64,000 nt of DNA from Campylobacter geochelonis (GTDB lineage: Bacteria > Campylobacterota > Campylobacteria > Campylobacterales > Campylobacteraceae). A model generated the notes under the pieces. The model saw only the letters and a program-made list of their open reading frames with translations. It ran no database searches and was not told the origin of the DNA. Shown here piece by piece: positions 9,874 through 18,975 of this stretch. Numbering within the stretch: position 1 is the stretch's first letter; the number at the start of each line of letters is the position of its first letter. Where the stretch lies: assembly GCF_013201685.1 (NCBI RefSeq), contig NZ_CP053844.1:1240001-1304000 (forward strand), read 5' to 3'. The translations under genes were made by a program, and so were the position numbers.

Positions 9874-10830
9874 CTATTTTGTGCTGATTATGTGGTTGAT
9901 AATAGCATTTGAGTGATTTAGCGCAACTACAATCGAACCACCGCTTTTTGTTATCAAATCCCCACCGATATAAAGCCCTGGAATCTGACTTTGACAATGC
10001 TCATCTATCTTTGGAACGCCATTTTCATCTATACCAACACCACAGTTTTTCAAAAAATCAACCGGAGTAGTTCCACCTATAGCATACACAACTCTATCGT
10101 AAACAAAATCTCTGCCATCTTTATAGTGAGCTAGAACTTTTCCATTTTCATTTTCTAAGCTTTCGATGTTTGTATTAAGACGAAGTATAACATCGCCGTA
10201 TTTTGCGGCTTTATAGATATCTCTTTCGTTTATTTCATTTAATCTTGTAAAATTCATTCTTCTATATGAAAGCGTTACAATGTTGCTAGTTGAAAGAGTT
10301 ATAGCATATTCTATAGCTGAGTTTCCGCCACCTACGACTAGAATTTTCTCATTTACACCACACTTGTCAAGGTTAAAATTTACTCTTTGAGTGATTGAAG
10401 GCGGAATTTTATACTCTGGTTTGTTTGGTTTTCCCATTCTACCGATTGCTATAATGACATTTTTAGCCTTATACTGAGCGTTTGGAGTAATAACTGTAAA
10501 AATTCCATCATCGCCTTTTACAACCTTTTCAACTTCGGTTTTAAAAACAGCGTCCACTCCCTCATTATCCAAAAGCCCATCGAAGTAGTTTAAAACATCC
10601 TCTTTAGTGCCTGTTTCAAAGTGAACTTTACCTTTAGTTTCGCTATCCATGCCCTTGTATTCTTTATCTACACGCTTGTTGTCTTTGTAAAAAGTTCTAA
10701 TTGTTTGTGAGTGGTTATCGCCTTTTTCTAAAAGCAAAACTTTTTGCAAACCGCTTATTTTGGCTTCAACTACTGATGAAATTCCACATGGTCCTCCGCC
10801 AATAACGGCTAAATCATAAACATTCTCCAT
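9874..10830 (-). CDS. FAD/NAD(P)-binding pyridine nucleotide oxidoreductase (YpdA/thioredoxin-reductase-like, no CxxC)
   Basis: 318 residues with two Rossmann folds: FAD motif GGGPCG at the N-terminus and NAD(P) motif VVGGGNSAIEY near residue 168, then the C-terminal GLYIGGD segment. It resembles thioredoxin reductase but lacks the redox-active CxxC between the domains, as in YpdA-type or ferredoxin-NADP reductases. I chose the ATG at 10830, preceded by AAAGGAT, over one seven codons upstream. Substrate unknown. It is divergent from proA, with a shared 77-base promoter region. C. jejuni has a comparable gene beside proA. Confidence 0.8.
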   Translation of the reverse strand: MENVYDLAVIGGGPCGISSVVEAKISGLQKVLLLEKGDNHSQTIRTFYKDNKRVDKEYKGMDSETKGKVHFETGTKEDVLNYFDGLLDNEGVDAVFKTEVEKVVKGDDGIFTVITPNAQYKAKNVIIAIGRMGKPNKPEYKIPPSITQRVNFNLDKCGVNEKILVVGGGNSAIEYAITLSTSNIVTLSYRRMNFTRLNEINERDIYKAAKYGDVILRLNTNIESLENENGKVLAHYKDGRDFVYDRVVYAIGGTTPVDFLKNCGVGIDENGVPKIDEHCQSQIPGLYIGGDLITKSGGSIVVALNHSNAIINHIISTK

Positions 10831-10907
10831 ACTTATCCTTTTATAAATCATTTTTTAACTAAAATTATATTATGATTTTACTAAACAAAGATAAACAAGG
10901 ATAAAAA

Positions 10908-12164
10908 ATGGTTAAAAGGCTAGAATTGGCTAAATCATCGCAAAAAACCCTTCTAAATTTAACCCCAAATTTAAAAGAAAAAGTGCTTTTAGATATGCTT
11001 GAAGAGGTAAAAAATGCAAAATTTGAGATTTTAGAAGCAAACAAACTTGATGTTATGGCTGCAAAAAGTGCAAATTTAAACTCCGCTTTAATCGAGCGTC
11101 TTACACTAGATGATAAAAAAATAGACGCGATTTTAGCAAGCCTGTTAGATACTGCTAGGCTAAAAGATCCAGTTGGCGTCGTGCTTGATGGCTGGGTAAA
11201 TTATGCTGGGCTTAAATTTCAAAAAGTAGCAATTCCTATAGGCGTGGTTTGCGTGATTTACGAGAGTCGTCCAAATGTAACCGCTGAAGTTGCAAGCTTG
11301 TGTTTTAAAAGTTCAAATGTGTGCATTTTAAAAGGCGGAAAAGAGGCAAAACACTCAAATTTAGCCATAGTTAGTGCACTTCATAAAGCGTTAGTTAAAA
11401 ACGGCATAGATAAAAATGTCATAACTTTTTTAGATGATTTTAAGCGCGAGGATTTAATAAATTTGATAAAAATGGATAAATTTATCGACGTTATCGTGCC
11501 TCGTGGCGGAAGCGAGTTGGTAAAATTTATAAGTCAAAACTCTAGCATACCAGTTATAAAACATGATAAAGGAATGTGCCATATATACATAGATGAAAGT
11601 GCGAATTTAGCTAACGCGCTTAAAATTTGTATAAACGCCAAATGCCAAAAACCAAGCGCTTGTAATGCCGTAGAAACGCTTTTAATCCATAAAAACATCG
11701 CTAACGAGTTTTTGTTAAATTTAGCTAACGAGTTTGAAAATTTGGGCGTTGAAATTTATGGGTGCGAAAAAACGGTTGCTTTTTTATCTAAGCAAATACC
11801 AAATTTAAGTATCAAAAAAGCAAACGATGAGAGCTATGATACCGAGTATCTTGATATGAAGATAAATGTTAAAATCGTGCATAACTTAGATGAAGCACTA
11901 GATCACATTGAGCGTTTTAGCTCAAGCCATAGCGAAGCTATAATAAGTGAAAATTTTACTAACATCGAGCGTTTTTTAAACGAAGTTGATAGTGCTTGTT
12001 TGTATGCAAATGCTTCAACTAGATTTAGCGATGGTTATGAGTTTGGTTTTGGAGCTGAAGTTGGCATAAGCACTAACAAACTTCACGCAAGAGGCCCTAT
12101 GGGACTAAGCGAGCTAACAACTTATAAGTATAAAATCATCGGTCAAGGTCAGGTAAGAAAGTGA
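10908..12164 (+). CDS. proA: Glutamate-5-semialdehyde dehydrogenase (gamma-glutamyl phosphate reductase)
   Basis: Proline biosynthesis: NADPH reduction of gamma-glutamyl phosphate. 418 residues, the normal length. Aldehyde-dehydrogenase-type features include YESRPNVTAEVA, the glycine-rich ILKGGKEA, the catalytic cysteine region QKPSACNAVETLL and the C-terminal ASTRFSDGYEFGFGAEVGIS signature. Start ATG follows AAGGATAAAAA. proB is not adjacent. The stop overlaps the GTG start of the following Sel1-repeat gene, so translation is probably coupled. Confidence 0.96.
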   Translation: MVKRLELAKSSQKTLLNLTPNLKEKVLLDMLEEVKNAKFEILEANKLDVMAAKSANLNSALIERLTLDDKKIDAILASLLDTARLKDPVGVVLDGWVNYAGLKFQKVAIPIGVVCVIYESRPNVTAEVASLCFKSSNVCILKGGKEAKHSNLAIVSALHKALVKNGIDKNVITFLDDFKREDLINLIKMDKFIDVIVPRGGSELVKFISQNSSIPVIKHDKGMCHIYIDESANLANALKICINAKCQKPSACNAVETLLIHKNIANEFLLNLANEFENLGVEIYGCEKTVAFLSKQIPNLSIKKANDESYDTEYLDMKINVKIVHNLDEALDHIERFSSSHSEAIISENFTNIERFLNEVDSACLYANASTRFSDGYEFGFGAEVGISTNKLHARGPMGLSELTTYKYKIIGQGQVRK

Positions 12165-13492
12165 AATTTGATAAAATTTTACTTTTTACAGCTTTGATAT
12201 GCTTAGTTATTTATGGGTTTTTAAGCTTTAAAGGTTATGAAATTCAAGCAGAAAAAAAGCCTAAAATCGACTTTACAAAAGATACAAATTTTGACGCACT
12301 ATCAAAGATAAAAAGTAAATGCGAAAGCTCTGATATGGTTTATTGTGAAGAGCTTGGAAATTTCTATGTCTATCAAAAAAAATATGGCTTAGCTTTTAAG
12401 TATTATGAAAAAATCTGTGCATATAACCCTATTTTAGACAACTGTTTTAAAGCTGGAAATATAGCTCAAAAATATCTTGAAGATAATGTAACAGCAGTGC
12501 TTTTATATCAAAAAAGTTGCGAAAGTTCTGGTATAAAAACATGTGATAGTTTGGGTCAAATTTATAAAAATGGTTTAGGCAAGATATCTAAAAATGAGGA
12601 TTTGGCCATAGAGTATCTATCTAGGTCTTGCAATAAATTTTATTATGCTAGTTGCGTGGCGTTGGGTGAAATTTATGAGAGCAGAAACGATAAAGCAAAA
12701 GCTCTTATAAACTACGAAAAATCATGCAAATACGCAAAACTTGGATGTGATAAGATGAAAAATCTTCACGCGCTTGTTTTTAACTTAACAACTAACCCCA
12801 CAAGCGAACTTGAGGAGTTTTTAAAGACAAATAGTGTTTTATGTGATGAAAAAAATGGCATAGCTTGTGCTAGATTGGCAAAGCATTTTAAGTATTTAGA
12901 TAAAGAAAAATCAAAAAATTTTACCACCAAAGCCTGTAATTACGGAAATTTATCAAGTTGCCCTAAAAAAATGCAAGATGAAAGTAAAATAACAAATTTA
13001 AGAAAAGATTGCGCTAGTAGCAACTACAAAGCTTGTTCAAAACTCGCATATGAGCTTAATAAACAAAACAAAGATGGCAAATTTGACTACGAGATAGAAG
13101 ATAGCTATAAAAAGGGGTGTGAATTTGGTAAAAACAAAATTTCATGCTCAAATTTAGGTCAATTTTTATCTGAGAAAAATAGACTTGATGAGTCTATAAT
13201 CTACCTTAAAAAATCATGCGAAATGGGCTTTGCTAGAGGGTGTTATAATGCTGGTATGGTCTATGCGTTTGATTATGAACCACCTTATGGTAAAGAGGCA
13301 ACTAAGTATTTTATAAAAAGCTGCGAAATGGGACACTCCTGGGGCTGTTATAAGGCTGGAAGCATGTATAAAAACGCTTGGGGTGGAAATGAGAAAAATA
13401 TAGAAAAAGCTTATGAATTTTGGCAAAAATCTTGTCTAAAAGAAGGCATTGGTTGCAGAGAGCTAGAAGATATAAAAATCGGAGTAGAGTGA
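12161..13492 (+). CDS. Cysteine-rich Sel1-repeat protein, membrane-anchored (Hcp-like)
   Basis: 443 residues, starting with GTG that overlaps the proA stop. An N-terminal hydrophobic segment (residues about 5-22) is an uncleaved anchor or signal, followed by many Sel1-like helical repeats of about 36 residues, each with a cysteine pair spaced as in Helicobacter cysteine-rich proteins (for example KSCESSGIKTCDSLGQIY and KSCEMGFARGCYNAGMVYA). Export and disulfide pairing in the periplasm are likely. The function is unknown; such repeats form protein-binding scaffolds. The next gene overlaps it by one base and carries the same repeat type. Confidence 0.85.
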   Translation: MKFDKILLFTALICLVIYGFLSFKGYEIQAEKKPKIDFTKDTNFDALSKIKSKCESSDMVYCEELGNFYVYQKKYGLAFKYYEKICAYNPILDNCFKAGNIAQKYLEDNVTAVLLYQKSCESSGIKTCDSLGQIYKNGLGKISKNEDLAIEYLSRSCNKFYYASCVALGEIYESRNDKAKALINYEKSCKYAKLGCDKMKNLHALVFNLTTNPTSELEEFLKTNSVLCDEKNGIACARLAKHFKYLDKEKSKNFTTKACNYGNLSSCPKKMQDESKITNLRKDCASSNYKACSKLAYELNKQNKDGKFDYEIEDSYKKGCEFGKNKISCSNLGQFLSEKNRLDESIIYLKKSCEMGFARGCYNAGMVYAFDYEPPYGKEATKYFIKSCEMGHSWGCYKAGSMYKNAWGGNEKNIEKAYEFWQKSCLKEGIGCRELEDIKIGVE

Positions 13493-13854
13493 TGAGATGG
13501 GTTTTTGTTATAATACTCGCTATTGTGCTTTGTGGGAGTTATTACTATATCTTTTTATATGAAAAAAAGATAGTTTTGACAGATGAGTTAAGCATTAAAG
13601 AGCTTGCTGTTTTAAACTGCGATAACGGCTTTGGTAGTTCGTGTTTTAATCTAGCCTTTGGCATTTTTGGTGCTTTAGACAAGCATGATACGGTGCTTTT
13701 TTACGAAAAAGCTTGCAATAAAGGCATTGATATAGCCTGCGATGTTATAAGTAAAGTCTATCTTGATGAAAACAAAATAGAAAAAGCGAGATTAGCCAGA
13801 CAAAGGGCATGCAGTTTGGGAAGTTCTATCGCTTGTGCGACGTTAATACATTAA
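13492..13854 (+). CDS. Short Cys-rich Sel1-repeat protein with N-terminal anchor
   Basis: 120 residues. The ATG at 13492 shares its A with the stop of the preceding gene (TGATG) and follows GGAG at the right distance; a longer in-frame extension into the upstream gene has no such support. A hydrophobic segment at residues 3-22 is followed by one to two Sel1-like repeats with paired cysteines (LNCDNGFGSSCFNLA, YEKACNKGIDIACDV, QRACSLGSSIACATL). It looks like a truncated paralogue of its upstream neighbour. Function unknown. Confidence 0.75.
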   Translation: MRWVFVIILAIVLCGSYYYIFLYEKKIVLTDELSIKELAVLNCDNGFGSSCFNLAFGIFGALDKHDTVLFYEKACNKGIDIACDVISKVYLDENKIEKARLARQRACSLGSSIACATLIH

Positions 13855-13869
13855 ATTTATGGATAAAAT

Positions 13870-15213
13870 ATGAGAGAAAATTTTTCTAAAATCGGCTTCA
13901 TACTTTCAGTTGCCGGAGGAGCTGTTGGGCTTGGAAATGCGTGGAAATTTCCAACTCTTGTTGGTGCAAATGGTGGTTTTGCCTTTGTGCTTTTATATCT
14001 TGTTATCACAGTTAGCATAGGTTTTGCTATATTTTTAGCTGAGATTGCTATGGGTAAACTTAGTCAAAAAGATCCTGTAAATGCGTATAAAAATTTAGCA
14101 ATAAAACATAAAAATTTATGGAAATTTGCTGGTTTTTCTATGATTGGTGGAATTTTAGTTCTATCCTTTTATCTTGTGATTTTAGGCTGGGTTATAAGAT
14201 ATATTTTTGTATCATTTTCTACTCTTCCAGTTGGGATAAATGAGGCAAAAGAGCTTTTTGGACAAGCTGTTTCAAGTGATATTTATGGAAGCATTTTTTA
14301 CTTTTTTTGTGCTTTTTTCTTAACCCTTTTTGTCGTTTCAAAAGGCGTTAAAAGCGGCATCGAAAAGCTAAATATCTACATGATGCCAGCACTTTTTATC
14401 ATGCTTTTGGCTATGCTTTTTTACTCATTTTTCTTTGATGGGTTTAGCCAGGCGTTTAAATTTCTTTTTTATGTGGATTTTTCAAAGCTTGATTTAAACT
14501 CGCTTTTATCGGCTCTTGGACTATCTTTTTTCACGCTTTGCCTTGGGGTTGGGTGTATTTTAACCTACTCTGCTTCGCTAAACGATGATACAAATCCAGT
14601 TTCAAGCTCATTTTATATCGTTCTTATAAATATCCTAATTGGGCTTATGATGGGACTTATAGTCTTTACATTTGTCTTTGAGTTTGGCTCAGACCCAAAA
14701 GAGCAAGGCGTAGGACTCGTGTTTTTCTCTCTTATATCTCTTTTTGCAAAGCTTGGAGTAGCGGGAAATATCTTGGCATTTTTCTTCTTTTTATCGCTGT
14801 TTTTTGCTGGTATTACTTCAGCGGTTTCTATGATAGAGCCATTTACTTTTTACCTTACAAATGAGTATAAAATTTCAAGAAAAAAGGCTTTAAGCTATCT
14901 TGGAGTCGTTATTTTCATACTTGGCGTGCTTTGCATACTCTCTTTGAGTGGAGAATTTGCTAATGTTTTAACTTTTGGCAAAAAGAGCTTTTTTGATATT
15001 TTAGACTTTGTCTCATCAAATGTCATGCTTCCAATCGGTGCGATTTTAAGTGCTATTTTTGTTGGATTTGCCTTGCCAAAAGAGCGAATCGAGGGCTTTT
15101 TTATGCCTTATATGAAAAGTAAAACGATGTTTGAGTTGTGGTATTTTATGCTTCGATTTGTTGCGCCGATTGCGATTGTAGTTATCATACTTAACCAAAT
15201 TTTAAACTCTTAA
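13870..15213 (+). CDS. Sodium:neurotransmitter symporter (NSS/SNF) family transporter
   Basis: 447 residues, 11-12 predicted membrane helices. The N-terminus has the family hallmark GGAVGLGNAWKFP (helix 1, sodium and substrate site), followed by GGFAFVLLYL and EIAMGK. A second unwound-helix signature SFFTLCLGVGCILTYSASL marks helix 6. Bacterial members carry amino acids with Na+; the substrate cannot be told from sequence. It starts 15 bases after the Sel1 gene, so may be co-transcribed. A hairpin at 15241-15264 follows. Confidence 0.92.
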   Translation: MRENFSKIGFILSVAGGAVGLGNAWKFPTLVGANGGFAFVLLYLVITVSIGFAIFLAEIAMGKLSQKDPVNAYKNLAIKHKNLWKFAGFSMIGGILVLSFYLVILGWVIRYIFVSFSTLPVGINEAKELFGQAVSSDIYGSIFYFFCAFFLTLFVVSKGVKSGIEKLNIYMMPALFIMLLAMLFYSFFFDGFSQAFKFLFYVDFSKLDLNSLLSALGLSFFTLCLGVGCILTYSASLNDDTNPVSSSFYIVLINILIGLMMGLIVFTFVFEFGSDPKEQGVGLVFFSLISLFAKLGVAGNILAFFFFLSLFFAGITSAVSMIEPFTFYLTNEYKISRKKALSYLGVVIFILGVLCILSLSGEFANVLTFGKKSFFDILDFVSSNVMLPIGAILSAIFVGFALPKERIEGFFMPYMKSKTMFELWYFMLRFVAPIAIVVIILNQILNS

Positions 15214-15240
15214 AAGTTAAACAAAACCTCGTTAAAGAAG

Positions 15241-15264
15241 CCCTTGAGCGGATTTGCTCAAGGG
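15241..15264. terminator. Hairpin between the symporter gene and rnpB
   Basis: Perfect 9-bp inverted repeat CCCTTGAGC / GCTCAAGGG with a 6-base loop. It lies between the 3' ends of two convergent genes, so it could end either transcript. The T-run is weak on both sides, so a terminator role is inferred from position and stem strength. Confidence 0.5.
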
Positions 15265-15284
15265 TTAAAGGGGGTTAAAATAAA

Positions 15285-15620
<336 letters not shown>

Positions 15621-15831
15621 TAAATTTAGCTTTTACTTAGCTGTTTTAAAATGGATTTTAAAAACCAAACCTTTGAAATACTTCTATTTTAAAATTAAAA
15701 TTTTATCAAAATAAATTTAAGTGCTAAATTTATACATTACATATAACTTAAATTTAGTTAATTTTAAGTTATATTCTAAAACGCTATATCTGCTTTGCAA
15801 ATTTATAAACCAAATAGCGTTTAAACTAGCT

Positions 15832-16947
15832 CTACTCTTGCTCGAAAATATCGCGATGTAAAATTTCTTCTAAAACCACTGTAGCATACGAGCCTTTATC
15901 AAGCGAAAAAGAGAAGCTAAACTGCGCTGTTTCTGGAGTGTATTTAAAGCTAACATCTTTAAGATAGCACCAAGCAAATCTCCTGCTTCCCTCCATTAAA
16001 TTCTCAAATTCATAGCTGTTTTGATAAATTTCATCTTCAAATTTACGAGCTAAACCAGCACTTTGATACGCTCTTTTTCCAACTATAAGCCCACAACTAG
16101 TTATATCCCTTTTTTCAAATCTCTCGCACTCGCTTTTTAAATCCTCGCATAAGAAAAATTTACCAAACGGATAATGCCCCAAAACATCGCCATCAAGTAG
16201 TTTAAAAAAGCTTTTTTGGGATTTTAAATTCTTTACTTCATCTTTGCTAAAACCATAAATTTGCGCTATCTCCAACCCCTCAAATTCATTTGAGAATTTA
16301 CTTATCTCGACTCGCTTGCTAAGCCATCTGTTGAAAAGTTCGCTTTGATAAGCTGAGATTAAGAAATCTCGCATTTTTGGATTTTTAAGCTTTTTTTCGC
16401 CTTTTAAAATCTCTAAACCACTTTTTGCGTTATCGCCAAATTTACCAAACCTTTGATATCCAAAATAGTTTGCAAAGCCGATTTCATCGATTTTCTTGAT
16501 AGCATTTTCTAACTTTAAAGCATCACTTGGCATAACTTTTTTAAGCCTTATAAAAAAATTATTTCCTTTAAGATGTCCGATGCGAATTTTGTTGTTATGA
16601 TAAGTTGAGTCTAAAATTTTGAGCTTTTCGTGGCTAAAATTTGCTAAATTTGACTCAAATTTACGAGGAAGTGAGATGTATTGAACTGTCATGCCCTCTT
16701 TATCTTTTAGCCCAGCATAGCCAAATTCTCGAATCCTACATCCTGAAATTTCACTTAAAATTTTAAGTGCTTCTGGAGTTGTTAAATCCTTTTTTTGTAT
16801 ATGCAAAATCAGATGCTCCCCATCGCCACTAAATTCATACAAAGGGTTTTCTCTTACGACAAAATCGGTCGAGTTTTTGCTAAAATGAGCGTTTATCGGA
16901 GTGTGGTTTAGTGCATAAAGAGGTTTAAAAAGTTCTTGTTTTTCCAT
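15832..16947 (-). CDS. truD: tRNA pseudouridine(13) synthase TruD
   Basis: Makes pseudouridine at position 13 of tRNA-Glu and others. 371 residues with the TruD signature: [11 protein letters not shown], in which Asp82 is the catalytic aspartate; [10 protein letters not shown] near residue 160; and a central TRUD-insertion domain. The start ATG is preceded by AAGGAAAGT. The 211 bases between it and rnpB are A/T-rich with nothing else recognised. Confidence 0.95.
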   Translation of the reverse strand: MEKQELFKPLYALNHTPINAHFSKNSTDFVVRENPLYEFSGDGEHLILHIQKKDLTTPEALKILSEISGCRIREFGYAGLKDKEGMTVQYISLPRKFESNLANFSHEKLKILDSTYHNNKIRIGHLKGNNFFIRLKKVMPSDALKLENAIKKIDEIGFANYFGYQRFGKFGDNAKSGLEILKGEKKLKNPKMRDFLISAYQSELFNRWLSKRVEISKFSNEFEGLEIAQIYGFSKDEVKNLKSQKSFFKLLDGDVLGHYPFGKFFLCEDLKSECERFEKRDITSCGLIVGKRAYQSAGLARKFEDEIYQNSYEFENLMEGSRRFAWCYLKDVSFKYTPETAQFSFSFSLDKGSYATVVLEEILHRDIFEQE

Positions 16948-17071
16948 AAATTTACTTTCCTTGAGATGAAATTTGATATTTTCTTAAGTATTTTATATGA
17001 AGTTGGCTTCAAAACTCTTTATAAGATATTTTTGCTATAATCTCAAGATAAATTCACAAAAAAGGGATTTG

Positions 17072-18106
17072 ATGTTAGAAATTTATCTGTTTAGATACGA
17101 TGTTAAAATAGACATCGCGAGTTACAACAAGCCATATTTTTATAAAGATTACAACTTCAAAAACATAAAAGAGCTTTTTTTAGATATCCAAAAAAACGAT
17201 CCGTATTTTGAGTTTGGCGATGTTAAATTCCTAAAAGTAAATGATTGTATAATTAGCCTAGATAACGATTTTAACGAGATAGTAGCTAAATTTGGCAAGG
17301 TCTTAACCATATCTCCTATCATAGAAAAAAGAGTTGTAAAAGACTTTATCATAAACAAAGATGACTTTATCAAAGCTTTTAAACCGTTTGATAAATTTCA
17401 AAGTGAAATGGGGTATTATCTAAGTCTTGAACCGCTTTTTTACTCAAGCAAGGTTATTAACTTCAAAGAAGATTTTATAGGAAATAGCGGCTTTGTTTTC
17501 GCAAAGTATCTCATAGAAAAATTTCCAACCAGACAAGATGAAATTTTATCGATTGTAAAAGAGTGGCTTGCGTATTATATAAAACCAAAATTTTTAAATG
17601 ATCCTTTTAACACCGATGAGTGCGTAAAAGAGCTAAAAGGTTTGCTTGGTATAAAAATCAAACCAAAAGAGAAATTTCAGTATTTTACAGACCTGCTAGA
17701 AAATTTTAACAAAAACAGCTATCCAGCCGACTTTAGCAAATTCTATATAGCTGTTTATGATGACGAAGAGGCTGAAATTTTTGTAAAAAATATCTACGCA
17801 AAGCTTGTAAATTTTGAGCTTAAAAATCAAAATTGCGGAAGCAAAATTTATAACGTTGATAAAGAGTGTGGCGTAGCTTTAGCAAGTGAAATTCTCTTTG
17901 ATGCGTTTGATTCGGGAAGTGATTTTTTACTAGTTAATGACAAAGAAGCGTTTGAGATGTTTGACAAGCACTCAAAAGAGATAGAAAGCTATACTAACAG
18001 AAGCCTTCATGACTACTACGTGATAAGTGCCGATGAGCTTGTAAAGCTTGCAAAAGGCGAGCATGTCGATACTTTGAAAAGCCACACTTTAAAAGTTAGA
18101 TTATGA
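17072..18106 (+). CDS. Epsilon-proteobacterial conserved hypothetical protein (DUF5644-like)
   Basis: 344 residues. I chose the ATG at 17072, which follows AAGGG, instead of an ATG 25 codons upstream without a ribosome site. The first 60 residues (LEIYLFRYDVKIDIASYNKPY, then a DYNFKNIKELFLDIQKNDP segment and KVNDCIISLD) resemble the ferredoxin-like start of SdhB/FrdB iron-sulfur subunits, but the [2Fe-2S] cysteines are missing. The remainder is soluble alpha/beta sequence I do not recognise. The stop overlaps the next gene by four bases. The DUF assignment is from memory of similar proteins, not a search. Function unknown. Confidence 0.6.
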   Translation: MLEIYLFRYDVKIDIASYNKPYFYKDYNFKNIKELFLDIQKNDPYFEFGDVKFLKVNDCIISLDNDFNEIVAKFGKVLTISPIIEKRVVKDFIINKDDFIKAFKPFDKFQSEMGYYLSLEPLFYSSKVINFKEDFIGNSGFVFAKYLIEKFPTRQDEILSIVKEWLAYYIKPKFLNDPFNTDECVKELKGLLGIKIKPKEKFQYFTDLLENFNKNSYPADFSKFYIAVYDDEEAEIFVKNIYAKLVNFELKNQNCGSKIYNVDKECGVALASEILFDAFDSGSDFLLVNDKEAFEMFDKHSKEIESYTNRSLHDYYVISADELVKLAKGEHVDTLKSHTLKVRL

Positions 18107-18849
18107 GACTAAAGGATAAAATCGCAATTATAACTGGCGGAAGTAGCGGTATCGGCGCTGAGATTTGCAAACTTTTTGTTTCAAAAGGCGCTAAGGTTGT
18201 GGTTGTTTCAAGACATGAAAACAAAGCTTTGATGAATCAACTTGGCGAAAATGCCGTGTTTTTTAGCACTGATGTTAGCGATGAAAAAAGCGTGGAAAAG
18301 CTATATAAATTTGTGTTAGATAAATTTGCTAAATTAGACATTTTAGTAAATAATGCTGGGATTACAGGAGAGAATTTACACACCCACGAGCTTGAATTTA
18401 GCGAATGGAAACGTGTTTTTGATATAAACGTAAATGGCTCATTTTTGATGAGCAAACAAGCTATTTTGTTGATGATAAAAGAGCGCTCTGGCTCTATTAT
18501 AAACATAGGCTCAGTTTTAGGAGTCGTTGGGAGCGAAAATTTTGGAGCGTATTGTGCTTCAAAAGCAGCTATTATCGCGATGAGTAAACAAGATGCGATA
18601 AACTATGCTAAATACAACATCAGAGTAAATTCCATCTCTCCAGGCACGGTTATGACAGAACTTGTCGCTAGTATGAAAGATAAGATTGGAGATGAGTCGT
18701 TTAAAAGTATTTTTGCATCAAACCATCCACTTGGTGGAGTTGGCGAGCCAAAAGATGTCGCTTATGGTGCGCTTTATTTAGCAAGCGATGAGTCTAAATG
18801 GGTAACTGGAACAAATTTAGTCATAGATGGCGGATTTTTAGCTAGATAA
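18103..18849 (+). CDS. Short-chain dehydrogenase/reductase (FabG-like SDR)
   Basis: 248-residue NAD(P)-dependent oxidoreductase. Classical SDR features: TGGSSGIG cofactor motif (residues 10-17), NNAGI, the catalytic Ser in INIGSVLG, and YCASKAA with the Tyr-x-x-x-Lys pair, then SISPGTVMTEL. The end (VIDGGFLAR) is typical. It resembles 3-oxoacyl-ACP reductase, but a fatty-acid cluster is absent, so the substrate is open; the similar C. jejuni gene is annotated hdhA. It overlaps the upstream hypothetical gene by four bases, so the two are coupled. Confidence 0.88.
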   Translation: MRLKDKIAIITGGSSGIGAEICKLFVSKGAKVVVVSRHENKALMNQLGENAVFFSTDVSDEKSVEKLYKFVLDKFAKLDILVNNAGITGENLHTHELEFSEWKRVFDINVNGSFLMSKQAILLMIKERSGSIINIGSVLGVVGSENFGAYCASKAAIIAMSKQDAINYAKYNIRVNSISPGTVMTELVASMKDKIGDESFKSIFASNHPLGGVGEPKDVAYGALYLASDESKWVTGTNLVIDGGFLAR

Positions 18850-18912
18850 AATCGCTAAATTTAGTAGCTTTTTTAGCAGCTTCGTTTAAAAATTTTACAT
18901 CTTCAAAATAAA

Positions 18913-18956
18913 ATCTAAAAAAGAGTTAAAACATCTTTTCTTACTCTTTTTTAGAT
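18913..18956. terminator. Bidirectional terminator between SDR and ubiD genes
   Basis: Perfect 14-bp inverted repeat, ATCTAAAAAAGAGT and ACTCTTTTTTAGAT, with a 16-base loop, between two convergent genes. The A-run on the left and T-run on the right give a U-tract in either direction. Confidence 0.65.
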
Positions 18957-18975
18957 AAATGCAGTATTTTTTGGG

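Noticed and set aside
10831-10851. Upstream ATG for the oxidoreductase gene
   Set aside because: The ATG at 10830 is preceded by AAAGGAT and starts just before the FAD motif as in the family.
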